This document shows, one piece after another, positions 52,801 through 61,308 of a stretch of DNA of 64,000 nucleotides (position 1 is its first letter; every line of letters starts with the position of its first letter). Source of the DNA: Lewinellaceae bacterium (GTDB taxonomy: Bacteria; Bacteroidota; Bacteroidia; Chitinophagales; Saprospiraceae); NCBI GenBank assembly GCA_016716135.1, contig JADJWX010000023.1, forward strand, positions 1 to 64,000, given 5' to 3'. A program made the position numbers and the translations under genes. Under the pieces are notes generated by a model. The model was given only the letters and a program-made list of their open reading frames with translations, did not search any database and was not told the DNA's origin.

Positions 52801-53513
52801 GAAAAAACATCGTTTTTCGTAGGTCCATGATCCAGGCCGTACTCGCCGGTATTGGAAACGACGAATTTATAGATCCGCAGTTTCACCGGGTCGGCCTGGT
52901 CGCCGCGCGCCTGCACCGGCTGCCCTGGATGCTGCGTGGAGGGGTCGGTTGCAGGAATGTCCGGCGGCGGAGCCGGGGCTGTTGGCACTTGCAGGCGTGC
53001 TTCAAGCGGGATGTCTTTGCGGTCGTACACCATGTAGTATTCCGTTTGGCCTTCTGCGTAGCGGTCGAGGTATTCGACGCCCAGGTCGGGATTCATGATC
53101 ATAGCCTGAAAGCCTTTCAAGGTGTAACTCAGACGCACTTTTTTGCGCTTGTCGAGCAACGACTCGCCGGCGAAAGTCCCGATAAAGGGTACTTCAGCTG
53201 CAAGTGCCGGTTCCAGCATGGCAATTTCCCAAACGGCAAAATCTTCCAGGGTGCCGGCGGCTGTCGGCAGGGCAATGATGGTGGGCTGCCGGCGTGCAGC
53301 TTCCGTAAATTCCTGGGGGGCCGTTTGCAGCGCTGCTTTCATGCCCGGGTAGTCGAGTTGATAGCTGTGGTATTTCAGGGGGATCAGTTTGCGCACTGCC
53401 GTTTCCGGGAGCTGAATTTCAGCCGCTGAAACCGGTTTGAAATAGTTCGGGGCGTTTTGGCCGAAGGCCGGGTTTCCAAGGAGTATGCAGCAAAGCAGCA
53501 GACAATAACGCAT
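49875..53513 (-). CDS. T9SS-exported zinc metalloprotease paralogue 1, first zinc His replaced by Gln
   Basis: 1212 aa from the ATG at 53513 (MRYCLLLCCILLGNPAFGQ, signal peptide). Reprolysin-like metallopeptidase domain from about residue 205 (AVRGD-like linker, then LRIYKFVVSNTGEYG) with the site GQEVGHQFAGGH: Gln352 stands where paralogue 3 has His352, while Glu353, His356, His362 and the Met-turn STIMSYAG remain. Then Ig-like/FN3 modules, a proprotein convertase P-domain (IKGYHEFFKDLDVHLISPQG), a CSPG/cadherin-like repeat (LLYTLLTVPEYGHLSLNG) and a T9SS type A sorting domain (FRLFPNPANASVWLAVD-like). Expected at the cell surface or secreted. Activity is doubtful because of the Gln. Confidence 0.9.
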   Translation of the reverse strand: MRYCLLLCCILLGNPAFGQNAPNYFKPVSAAEIQLPETAVRKLIPLKYHSYQLDYPGMKAALQTAPQEFTEAARRQPTIIALPTAAGTLEDFAVWEIAMLEPALAAEVPFIGTFAGESLLDKRKKVRLSYTLKGFQAMIMNPDLGVEYLDRYAEGQTEYYMVYDRKDIPLEARLQVPTAPAPPPDIPATDPSTQHPGQPVQARGDQADPVKLRIYKFVVSNTGEYGLDHGPTKNDVFSAITEHTNRISAILERDVSLRLQLIQATLLVTFTDPASAPFTGTLVPGWAGQNLAVLDAAGIPREAYDVGHVYARYMGGGILGIAGGLSCLGSKAGGCTGGSGSYGDDFIGTIGQEVGHQFAGGHTWNRCGGGAGRALSSAYEPGSGSTIMSYAGACGFDNVQGYSDLYFHAGSVEQIHTYLFSNNGSICGTLVETDNHAPVVQLDYTDGFFIPWGTPFELDGSATDPDGDPLVYNWEEIDLGPEVPLAQPQANSPLFRTWPSDTVTNRYFPRLSRILSNTFDLTEQMPGPWTRDLTFRLSARDNRTGGVGWADVAFKAWGQAGPFQVQAPNTTGITWNAGEYTEVRWDVAKTDEAPVNCSHVNIRLSTDGGQTYPITLAEHVRNDGSHYVLAPAVSTTQARIRVDAENSVFFDVSNQHFTIQTPTQPAFSLSLINERELLCLPATHTVEILTAGVLGFNSPVSLEIVGGLPPNVAANFSATTLQPGESATLQLDFSQVTVEQQFTITLQASAAGATPILREILLTTLRSDFSALALTLPVNGATELQLNQTLRWTKAVDALTYDVQLASDPSFAPGTILASTTSTLLDSFKLPMLLAKGTPYFWRVRPVNTCGAADWTEPFFFSTFAEACTVWEANDLPKSLTSNGTPTIESKITVNQGGTIKSVEVHQIKGYHEFFKDLDVHLISPQGTDLTLWTNKCGNFNGFFNLRLTDAAPGAFPCPPPNNGNAYRPQNPLNDAFLGQNSTGVWTLRVRDLNIGGGGNFELFSLEFCSEVDVNPPYLVNNNMLVLDPGTNKGITPDLLLVEDANNTHSELLYTLLTVPEYGHLSLNGSAPLQPGAQFTQAQLDNGALHFFDDGSNYTDNGFRFMVTDGEGGFFGTPKFRIGHMLVGTDAPNAAAFDFRLFPNPANASVWLAVDQPVPGDVRVALFNMAGQQMQEALLPSGADRLQLHTAGLPRGMYLVQVQGSVRKLVLK

Positions 53514-53622
53514 AGCAGGTAACTTTTTAGAAAAAATACTGGCGCGAATGTAGTCAAACGAAGGTGCCAAAGGCCAGAAACGGGGCTTTAAGCTTGGCAA
53601 AAGAGCGGCAAAAGCTGGTTTT

Positions 53623-53640
53623 GTAACGCGAACGGTTCGT
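53623..53640. repeat. Partial copy of the GTAACGCGAAC palindrome family
   Basis: GTAACGCGAACGGTTCG, shorter than the other copies, in the gap between proteases 1 and 2. Confidence 0.5.
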
Positions 53641-53649
53641 TAGCGCGCC

Positions 53650-53692
53650 AAAAAAAACAGCGCAGCGCGAATCGTTATCTCGCACTGCGCTG
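53650..53692 (-). terminator. Intrinsic terminator after protease 2
   Basis: Minus-strand stem CAGCGCAGTGCGAG / CGCGCTGCGCTG around ATAACGATT, followed by T8, about 28 bases past the stop at 53720. Confidence 0.8.
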
Positions 53693-53701
53693 GATAGTGT
53701 T

Positions 53702-53723
53702 GCGAACCGGAGGTTCGCGTTAC
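53702..53723. repeat. Dispersed short palindrome copy overlapping the stop of protease 2
   Basis: GCGAACC-GGA-GGTTCGC-GTTAC; the GTTAC end supplies the TAA stop of the gene ending at 53720, the same arrangement as at 49856 and 57499. Confidence 0.8.
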
Positions 53724-56700
53724 TGCACAACAAGTTTGCGCACCCCGGAGCCTTCACGGTTATCTACCGCGACCGTATACAATCCCTCCGGAAAGCGGGC
53801 CACATCGAGTTGGGTCATTACCTGGCCGCCGGCCAGCACCGTGCTGTACACCATACGGCCGGCTGCGTCGAACATCCGGATGCGGGTGTCGGAGCGCAGT
53901 GCCTCGCCAAAGGCAATCCGGACAGATTCGGAAGCCGGGTTGGGCGCCAGCAGGAAGTTGAGCGCACGCGTTGTTTCCGTTGTGCTCACGGGGAACGGTT
54001 GTATGGTGAAGCAATCTATGATCAGCCCGCCTTCGCCGTCCGTCACCGTGAAACAAAATTCATCCGGCCCGGCGCTGCTGCCGTAATCGAAGTAGCGCAG
54101 GCCGTTGTTATTCAGGTCGACCTGGGTAAACTGATCGCCCACCTGCATGGCCACGCCGCTGCCATTCAGTTGAAGCTGGCCCTTTGCCGGTATGGTCGTC
54201 AGGGTGTAGAGCAGTTCGGCGTCGCTGTTGTTGGCGTCTTCTGTTTTCAGCAAATTGACGGTAATGCCGGCATTGGCCCCCGGTGGTACCTGGAGCGGGT
54301 TGTTGTTCACCAAAACCGGCGGGGTCGACGAGGTGCCGGAGCAGATTTCCAGATTAAACACCTGCACTGCGCCGCCGGAACTGATGACGTTGTCTTTGAT
54401 TCGCAGCGTCCAGTTGCCGGTTGAATTTTCGTTGTTGAATAAACTGAGATTTTCAGCCGGTTTGTAAAGCGACCCGTCTTTGGGCGGCGGGCAACCGAAG
54501 GTGCCGGGCTTGCTGTCGTCAAAACCAAAATTGAAGGTGCCGTTGTAGTTCGGGCATTTGTCTTTGAACAGCAGCACATCTTTGCCCGACGGGCTGATGA
54601 GGTGCATTTCCAGGTCTTTGAAATACTCGTGAAAGCCCTGAATTTTCGACACGTTTACGTCGCTTACAATTCCCCCAAAGGGAATGTTGATTTTTGATTC
54701 AACCGTGATTACCTGGCTTCCGGTAATGTTTTTCGGAACATCTATCGATTCAAATGTCGTACAAACATCGATCAGGGTTGCAAAAGCAAAAGGCCCTACC
54801 CAGGCGCCGTCGCCGCACTCGTTTTTGGGCCGTACACGCCAATAATACACCGTGCCTTTTTCCAGCAAATCCTGAAATTTAATACTATCGGCAACAAGGT
54901 TGTCGCGCGTATTGACCAGGGTTGCCGGGGCAAACGAGGGGTTGGTAGCCACCTGAATATCGTAGAAATTCGCATTGGGTACGCCGTTCCACCTGAATTG
55001 CGGCCCACGGTCTTGTCCTACCGCGCCATCTGCCGGCGATTGCAGGGCCATTGCCGAGAAATCGTTAAAGAAAACACTGATGGTGTTCACCCGCTCCTTC
55101 TTCAGGGCGCCGGCTTCGGCACTGAGCGTAAAATCGAAGGTTGCCTTGGTTTGGTTCACCGGAAAATCCAGCGTCATTACCGTTTCGGCGCCGGGTGTTA
55201 CCGGGTTGGGGCTGAAGTTGGCGTTTACGCCGGGCGGAAGACCAATGGCGCTAAAGGTAATTGGTTCGCTGAAGCCCGCTTGTGTGCTGGTACTGATTAC
55301 GGTGTTGTACGTGGCAGGCAGGCATACCGTATCATACAAGCCGGTCGGGCAAAAGGAGAAGCCCGGTTGTGTGGGCGCTTGTATTCTGAAATTGGAATTG
55401 GAAATATCGAAAAAGACATTGTCGGCGGCTTCTACCCGTATGCGCGCGCTGTTGGTGGGAAAATTGGGCACCTGAACGCAATAACGGCCGGTATTTGCTA
55501 TATTAGTCGCCAGGGTGATCGGATAGGTTAAGCCGCCGTTGGTGCTCAATTTGATGTTGACCATCTTGCAGTTTACCGGCGCCTTATCGGTATTGGCTAC
55601 ATCCCAGGTAACTTCCTGGTATTCACCCGGCGCCCAGCTCACAAGCGTGCTATTGGGTTCTAATACGATAAACGGGCCCGCATCGGTTGTGGAGCGGAAT
55701 AAAATCTTTTCCCAGGACACCCCTCCCTTGCCGTCGCGTGCAGTAAACCGGAAATTCAAAACGCGGCTGTAATCCGGCAAATATTCGGTAGGATTGGAGG
55801 CATTGTTGATGATGGTCTGAATCCGCGGAAAGGTGCGCGTGGGTGTGTTTGCAGGCAGGTAAGAACGGAACAATGGTGCGTTGCCGGTCGGTTGTCCCAG
55901 GGGTGTTTCCGGGCCGGTGTCAAACTGCTCCCAGCAGTATGACAGCGCATCGCCATCAGGATCGGTAGCCACGCCGGTGAGGGCAAAGGGCGTGCTGACC
56001 GGGATGTAAAACCCATTCGTCAGCGGGATGCTGACCTCCGGGGCATTATTGTCGGCAGGCAACGCTTCCCCACAAGTGGCTCCAGCACCCAGCGTGATGA
56101 AAAGCCGGGTTTGTTCAATACTGCCTACATGGAAATAGGGGTCTTCATCACCGATCGCATCCGGAACGCAGAGCGAACCATAGCTCATGATCGTTGACCC
56201 GCCGCCGGGTTCGTAGGCCGTGGATGCCTCCCGGCTGTCGGCTGAAGGCGGGCAAGAGTTGAACGTATGCGTTGCATCAAACTGGTGCCCCATTTCATGC
56301 GCAACAATTAAATAATACCTTTCGCCGATCGGGCTGGGCAGCGAACTGGCCGCGCGGGCTTTGTTGATCGCAGTACAAACACCGCCGAGCGCGGCAATGC
56401 CGGCCGTGTACACGCCTTGCGGGTTGGCAACCCGGCAAAGGACGTGGCCGATATCGTAACTGTTTATGCCAATAAGCGAGTTAACTGCTGCCGGATTTTG
56501 ACCAAACCACGAAGACGCCAGGGCGCCGGAGTAGGGGTCTGTGTCCGGGTCAAAGAAAAACAGCGTATCGTTGTTCGGCACCAGTTCCATGCGTATGGCG
56601 AGGTCTTCTTCGGTAATGCCGTTGATAAAATTCATGGCCGTGGTAACGGCGCCCAGAACCAAGGTTTTTGTACCGCCGTGAAACAGCGAATATTCTGCCT

Positions 56701-57337
56701 GGGCAGAAATTGCCGCGCGGTATTTGCGCAGGCCTACCGGCGCTTCACTGCGATCTGACGCCGGTTTACCTTTTACCGGATTAACAGAAAAAGCATCATT
56801 CACGCCACAACGGGCCAGCGATTCGTTCAAATAAGACAAGTCTTCCATCCGGTAGGCCATGTAATGCTCCTGCATGCCCCTGGCATAACTGCGCACCGTC
56901 TGGATACGGCCATCGAGGCCAAAAAAGTACCCGTGAAAACCGGCAGGGCCCACTCCCAGGCGTACACGTGCGCCGGAGCCATCGGCTGCCGTGCCTGCAT
57001 AGGTGCGGATACCGGGGTACCTGGCAGCCAACTCGGATGCCATTACGGGCGATTCCCATACACGGAAACTGTGCAGGGAGCCGTCTGCCTGGGGCAACTC
57101 AATCAGTATCGGTTCCCCCGTACCGGTAAATTCCATGGGCGCCGCATGCAATGCGGTTTTCAGGCCGGAATAATCCAGCCGGAAAGTTTTGTACTGCTTG
57201 GGCCGTGTTTCTTGTTCGGCATTTTCAGCCAATGGAATATGCTCTTTTTCAACCGGCATCCAGAAGTTTAGCCCGGATTGGGCGTGCAAACAGGAAAAGC
57301 CCGCGGCCGTAAAAATTAAAATAGATAGAAAACGCAT
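53720..57337 (-). CDS. T9SS-exported zinc metalloprotease paralogue 2
   Basis: 1205 aa, signal peptide MRFLSILIFTAAGFSCLHAQ. Intact site HEMGHQFDATH (His347) and Met-turn STIMSYGSLC. Domain order is the same as paralogue 1: propeptide, reprolysin-like protease, Ig/FN3 region (EVTWDVANTDKAPVNCKMVN), P-domain (IQGFHEYFKDLEMHLISPSG), CSPG-like repeat (LLYTLTTIPAKGQLQLNGSG) and T9SS type A tail (FLLAPNPASESVRIAFGEAL, GVRKLVVQ). It is a tandem duplicate of its two neighbours, with its own terminator at 53650-53692. Substrate unknown. Confidence 0.93.
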   Translation of the reverse strand: MRFLSILIFTAAGFSCLHAQSGLNFWMPVEKEHIPLAENAEQETRPKQYKTFRLDYSGLKTALHAAPMEFTGTGEPILIELPQADGSLHSFRVWESPVMASELAARYPGIRTYAGTAADGSGARVRLGVGPAGFHGYFFGLDGRIQTVRSYARGMQEHYMAYRMEDLSYLNESLARCGVNDAFSVNPVKGKPASDRSEAPVGLRKYRAAISAQAEYSLFHGGTKTLVLGAVTTAMNFINGITEEDLAIRMELVPNNDTLFFFDPDTDPYSGALASSWFGQNPAAVNSLIGINSYDIGHVLCRVANPQGVYTAGIAALGGVCTAINKARAASSLPSPIGERYYLIVAHEMGHQFDATHTFNSCPPSADSREASTAYEPGGGSTIMSYGSLCVPDAIGDEDPYFHVGSIEQTRLFITLGAGATCGEALPADNNAPEVSIPLTNGFYIPVSTPFALTGVATDPDGDALSYCWEQFDTGPETPLGQPTGNAPLFRSYLPANTPTRTFPRIQTIINNASNPTEYLPDYSRVLNFRFTARDGKGGVSWEKILFRSTTDAGPFIVLEPNSTLVSWAPGEYQEVTWDVANTDKAPVNCKMVNIKLSTNGGLTYPITLATNIANTGRYCVQVPNFPTNSARIRVEAADNVFFDISNSNFRIQAPTQPGFSFCPTGLYDTVCLPATYNTVISTSTQAGFSEPITFSAIGLPPGVNANFSPNPVTPGAETVMTLDFPVNQTKATFDFTLSAEAGALKKERVNTISVFFNDFSAMALQSPADGAVGQDRGPQFRWNGVPNANFYDIQVATNPSFAPATLVNTRDNLVADSIKFQDLLEKGTVYYWRVRPKNECGDGAWVGPFAFATLIDVCTTFESIDVPKNITGSQVITVESKINIPFGGIVSDVNVSKIQGFHEYFKDLEMHLISPSGKDVLLFKDKCPNYNGTFNFGFDDSKPGTFGCPPPKDGSLYKPAENLSLFNNENSTGNWTLRIKDNVISSGGAVQVFNLEICSGTSSTPPVLVNNNPLQVPPGANAGITVNLLKTEDANNSDAELLYTLTTIPAKGQLQLNGSGVAMQVGDQFTQVDLNNNGLRYFDYGSSAGPDEFCFTVTDGEGGLIIDCFTIQPFPVSTTETTRALNFLLAPNPASESVRIAFGEALRSDTRIRMFDAAGRMVYSTVLAGGQVMTQLDVARFPEGLYTVAVDNREGSGVRKLVVQ

Positions 57338-57389
57338 GTGTGTATTTGTTTTTGAATGATCTGTGAAGCCGATTCGGCGTCCTGCGAAA

Positions 57390-57422
57390 ACTCGTCCTAC
57401 GGCTCAAAGCCGTAGGACGAGT
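57390..57422 (-). terminator. Hairpin between proteases 3 and 2, terminator-like
   Basis: Perfect arms ACTCGTCCTACGGCT and AGCCGTAGGACGAGT around three bases, followed on the minus strand by TTTTCG. It lies about 95 bases past the stop at 57517. The same stem words occur in the terminator at 47045. Confidence 0.6.
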
Positions 57423-57498
57423 AAGGTTCTTCATGGCTCCGTGGTGAAAAAAACTACAGCGCGCATTTACAATTTCGCTCCTTTAAACAATTCAAACG

Positions 57499-57520
57499 GC
57501 GAACCGGAGGTGCGCGTTAC
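57499..57520. repeat. Dispersed short palindrome copy overlapping the stop of protease 3
   Basis: GCGAACC-GGA-GGTGCGC-GTTAC with one arm change; its GTTAC end supplies the TAA stop of the gene ending at 57517. Confidence 0.75.
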
Positions 57521-60500
57521 CGGACGACCAATTTCCGAACACCGCTGCCCTCGGCATTGTCCACGAAAACGGTGTACATCCCCTCGGGTAATTTGTTCAG
57601 TTGTAAAATCGCGACCTGTTGACCGGAAGCAACCCGCTCGGTACGCACCAAGCGCCCGGCAGCGTCAAACAGCCGGATGCGGGTGTCGGAGCGCAAGGCT
57701 TCGCCAAAACTCAGCCGCACGGTTTCCGTTGCCGGGTTGGGCGCCAGCAGGAAGCTGAGCGCGCGCAGGCTTTCCGACGTGCTGACCGGGAAAGGCTGGA
57801 TGGTAAAACAATCCTTCACCAGGCCCCCTTCGCCGTCGGTCACGACAAAACAAAATTCGTCGGTCCCCACATTGTTGCCATAGTCGAAAAAGCGCAATCC
57901 GTTATTATCCAGGTTGGTTTGCGTGAACTGGTCGCCCGGCTGCATGGCCACACCGCTTGCGTTCAGGTGCAATTCGCCATAGGCCGGAGTGGTTAGCAGG
58001 GTGTAAACAAGTTCATCCGGGCCGTTATTGGCATCGTCGGTTTTTAACAGGTCGGTTGATACTACGGCATTGCCGCCGGGCATTACCTGCAGGGTGTTGT
58101 TATTGACCAAAAAAGGCGGGTTCAGGCTGGTGCTGGAGCACACCTCGAAGTCAAATCCGCTGAGATTGCCGCCCGAGCTGATGGCATTGTCTTTTACACG
58201 CAGGATCCAGTCGCCCCCGGTATTTTGCCCGTTCATGGCGCCGAGGCTCATTTCCGGTTTGTACAAAACGCCGGTATTATTGGGCGGGCAGGCAAAGGCA
58301 GTTGGGCTGGCATCGTCGAAGCCAAAATTGAAGTTGGCGCTCACGCCGCCGCATTTTGTGGTAAACAACAAAACATCTGTTCCGGCAGGGCTGATAAGCC
58401 GCATTTCCAGGTCCCTGAAAAAGCCGTGGTTGCCCTGAATACGGGTAATTTTTACCCCGCTTACCACCCCGCCTGCCGGCAGGTTAATTTTGGATTCAAC
58501 CGTTGTAATGGCATTTGGGGTTATGGTTTTGGGAACATCCGTTGATACGTAGGTTGCACAAACATTAAGCCCCGTGGCAAAGGCAAAAGGCCCGACCCAG
58601 TTGCCGACGCCGCAGGCATTTGTCGGGCGGAAACGCCAGTAATAAATCGCGCCTTCATCCAGCTGCGTGGTTACGGCGAAACTGTCCACGGCAATATTGG
58701 ACGCCGTGGCAACAATGGTCGGCGGTGCAAACGAAGGGCTGGAGGCCAGTTCCACCTCGTAGGTAGCGGCGCCTACGGTTGTCCATTGCAGGGTTGGCAG
58801 GCGCACCTGGCCGCCGGCGCCGTCGACCGGTTTGACGGCAGTCAGGGGAGAAAAGTCATTTTGGATAATCCAAAGCGTATTGGTCGTAGAGTCTGTTAAT
58901 GCGCCCGCAGAGCCTTTGACTTTGTAGTTCAAAATTAACTCCGGCTGGTTTGCCGGAAAATCGAGCGTCAACACCACATCATTTCCGGGCACTACCGGGT
59001 TGGGGGTTAATGAAGCCGTCACCCCGTTTGGCAGGCCTTCAACCGCCAGCGTAACCGGGTCGCTGAAGCCGGCCGTTGAAGCGGTGCTGATCACCGTGCT
59101 GTACTGGAGGGGGAGGCAGATGGTATCGTACACTGAAGTGGCGCAAAAACTGATATCCGGTTGTGCGGCCGATTGAATACTGATGTTGTTGTTGGAAATA
59201 TCAAAAAATACGTTGTCGGCGGCTTCCACCATAATGCGGCCCATTGTCGTGGGGATGTTTGGCACCTTGACGCAATAACGTCCCTGGTTGAGCACATTGG
59301 TGGCCAGGGTAATGGGGAAGTTTAGGCCACCGTCGATGCTGAGTTTTATGTTCACACGTTGGCTGTTCACCGGACTGATGTTGGTGTTGGCCACATCCCA
59401 GGTGACTGTCTGGTATTCGCCCGGCCACCAGCTGACGCCGGCATTGTTAGGATAGGTTACCCGGAAGGGACCGGCGGCGATACGGGGAGCAAGTGTGATT
59501 TCCTTCCAGGCCTGTCCGCCGGCGCCGGTCGTTCTGTCGCGCACGGTCACCCGGAATTTCAGGTTGCGGTTGTAAGTCGGCAGTACTTCCACGGTAGTGT
59601 TTTTGTTGGCTGCCAGGTCGGCCAGGTTGGGGAAATATCGCGTCGGCGATGCACTGAAAATATAGGAGCGGAAAGCCGGCGCGTTGCCTTGCGGCATGCC
59701 GAGGGTGTACTTGCCGGGATCGGTATCATACTGCTCCCAGCAGTAGTTCAGGTTGTCGCCATCGGCATCCGTACCGGCTGCAGTCAGGCGAAAGGGGGTG
59801 TTGACCGGAATAACCACATTGTTCGGGCTGACAATTTCCACTTCCGGTGCATTGTTGTTGGTTTGAATAGAACCACCGCAAGTGGCGCCGCTGCCCTGCC
59901 ACATGAAGGTCTGCGCCTGAATAATACTGCCGATGTGGTAGTACGGATCGTTGTCGTTTTGAACATTGTTGTCGATGCACGAACCGGCGTACGACATAAT
60001 CGTACTGCCGCTGCCCGGCTCGAAAGCTGTTGCAGGAGCAAGTTGATTATCAACGTTCGGGCAGTTCGCCCAGGTATGGCTGGCGTTAAGCTGGTGCCCG
60101 AATTCATGCGCGGCAACCAGGTAAAAATATTCCGTTTGCGGATTTTGTGCCGATGACGCGCCCCGCGCTTTGTTATCGCTGTTGCAGGCACGGCCGCCCA
60201 CCACCCCGACTTGGTCGCCGACGATATACCGGGAAAAAACATGCCCGATATCGTAGCTGCTGTTGGGCAAAATCGAGTCGATCGCCGCCGGGTTCTGGTT
60301 CATCCACTCCCCAACGGTATTTCCGGTGAACGGGTCGGTGTTCGGGTTGAGGAAGATAATCTGGTCGTTCATGGGATGCAGGATCAGCCGCAGGCTGAAA
60401 TCGCGCTCCTGAATAGCAACAATATAGTTCAGGGCCGTATTGATGGCGGATAATACCAGCGGTTTGGTTCCGCCAAAAAACTGGGAATATTCGCCGCGGG

Positions 60501-61161
60501 CCGAGATGGCAATCGTGTACGTTTTCAGCGTGACCAGGGCTGCGCCACGCTCCGTAACCTGCCCGGGTTTTATGTGTTGTTCCAGTGGTATGGGCTGCTG
60601 GCCGTCCGCTTCCACGCCGCAGGGAATGCCTGAAATCAGGGTGTTTTCTTTCGGTAAATCCGACAATTTATACGCCAGGTAGTAGCGCGTTTGTCCCATC
60701 GCATACGGACGGATCGACTGCACGCTGCCGTCTTTTTCAAATTGAAAGGCGTGAAAACCCTGATAGGTCACGCCCAAACGCACCGTGGCTTCGGAGTCGT
60801 CGGTAGCCCGGCCGGCATAGTTGCGAATGCCCGGGTATCGGGCCGCCAGTTCCGGCGCCATGATCGGCGATTCCCAGACTTCAAACTCCCGGATCGTACC
60901 GTCTGCCGCAGGCAATTCAACCAGCAGCGGGTTGCGGGCCGCCGCTTCGGTGAACTCCATCGGCGCCTGCGCCAGCCGCTGGGTCAGGGCATCATAGCGC
61001 AGGTCGTAGGCCTGAAATTTTACGGGATTGAGATCGGGGGCGGTGCCCTCCGGCAAGGCAATCCGGTCCACGGATACCGGTTCCCAGAACGGCGTGCTGT
61101 TTTGGGCGGAAAGCCCGGTGATGAACCCGGTAAAGCAAAGCAGAAGGTAGACTTGGCGCAT
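57517..61161 (-). CDS. T9SS-exported zinc metalloprotease paralogue 3
   Basis: 1214 aa from the ATG at 61161 (MRQVYLLLCFTGFITGLSAQ). Intact site HEFGHQLNASH with His352 and Met-turn STIMSYAGSC. Same architecture as its neighbours: propeptide, reprolysin-like domain, Ig/FN3 modules, P-domain (IQGNHGFFRDLEMRLISPAG), CSPG-like repeat (LVYTLLTTPAYGELHLNASG), and a T9SS type A tail (FLLAPNPATETVRLSFGEAL, GVRKLVVR) almost identical to that of paralogue 2. It is probably the first transcribed of the tandem set, although each gene appears to have its own terminator. Confidence 0.93.
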   Translation of the reverse strand: MRQVYLLLCFTGFITGLSAQNSTPFWEPVSVDRIALPEGTAPDLNPVKFQAYDLRYDALTQRLAQAPMEFTEAAARNPLLVELPAADGTIREFEVWESPIMAPELAARYPGIRNYAGRATDDSEATVRLGVTYQGFHAFQFEKDGSVQSIRPYAMGQTRYYLAYKLSDLPKENTLISGIPCGVEADGQQPIPLEQHIKPGQVTERGAALVTLKTYTIAISARGEYSQFFGGTKPLVLSAINTALNYIVAIQERDFSLRLILHPMNDQIIFLNPNTDPFTGNTVGEWMNQNPAAIDSILPNSSYDIGHVFSRYIVGDQVGVVGGRACNSDNKARGASSAQNPQTEYFYLVAAHEFGHQLNASHTWANCPNVDNQLAPATAFEPGSGSTIMSYAGSCIDNNVQNDNDPYYHIGSIIQAQTFMWQGSGATCGGSIQTNNNAPEVEIVSPNNVVIPVNTPFRLTAAGTDADGDNLNYCWEQYDTDPGKYTLGMPQGNAPAFRSYIFSASPTRYFPNLADLAANKNTTVEVLPTYNRNLKFRVTVRDRTTGAGGQAWKEITLAPRIAAGPFRVTYPNNAGVSWWPGEYQTVTWDVANTNISPVNSQRVNIKLSIDGGLNFPITLATNVLNQGRYCVKVPNIPTTMGRIMVEAADNVFFDISNNNISIQSAAQPDISFCATSVYDTICLPLQYSTVISTASTAGFSDPVTLAVEGLPNGVTASLTPNPVVPGNDVVLTLDFPANQPELILNYKVKGSAGALTDSTTNTLWIIQNDFSPLTAVKPVDGAGGQVRLPTLQWTTVGAATYEVELASSPSFAPPTIVATASNIAVDSFAVTTQLDEGAIYYWRFRPTNACGVGNWVGPFAFATGLNVCATYVSTDVPKTITPNAITTVESKINLPAGGVVSGVKITRIQGNHGFFRDLEMRLISPAGTDVLLFTTKCGGVSANFNFGFDDASPTAFACPPNNTGVLYKPEMSLGAMNGQNTGGDWILRVKDNAISSGGNLSGFDFEVCSSTSLNPPFLVNNNTLQVMPGGNAVVSTDLLKTDDANNGPDELVYTLLTTPAYGELHLNASGVAMQPGDQFTQTNLDNNGLRFFDYGNNVGTDEFCFVVTDGEGGLVKDCFTIQPFPVSTSESLRALSFLLAPNPATETVRLSFGEALRSDTRIRLFDAAGRLVRTERVASGQQVAILQLNKLPEGMYTVFVDNAEGSGVRKLVVR

Positions 61162-61308
61162 GAGAAACTGTTTTTGAAAAAAATACATGAATTGCTAAAT
61201 GTATAGGCGAACAACAAAAATCCGGCTTTTGGCCGTGAAAACGCCCTTTTTATTAACGTTTGCTAATACTGACGTAGAAAGCGCGCAGTTTTTAAAGCAA
61301 CACCCGTA

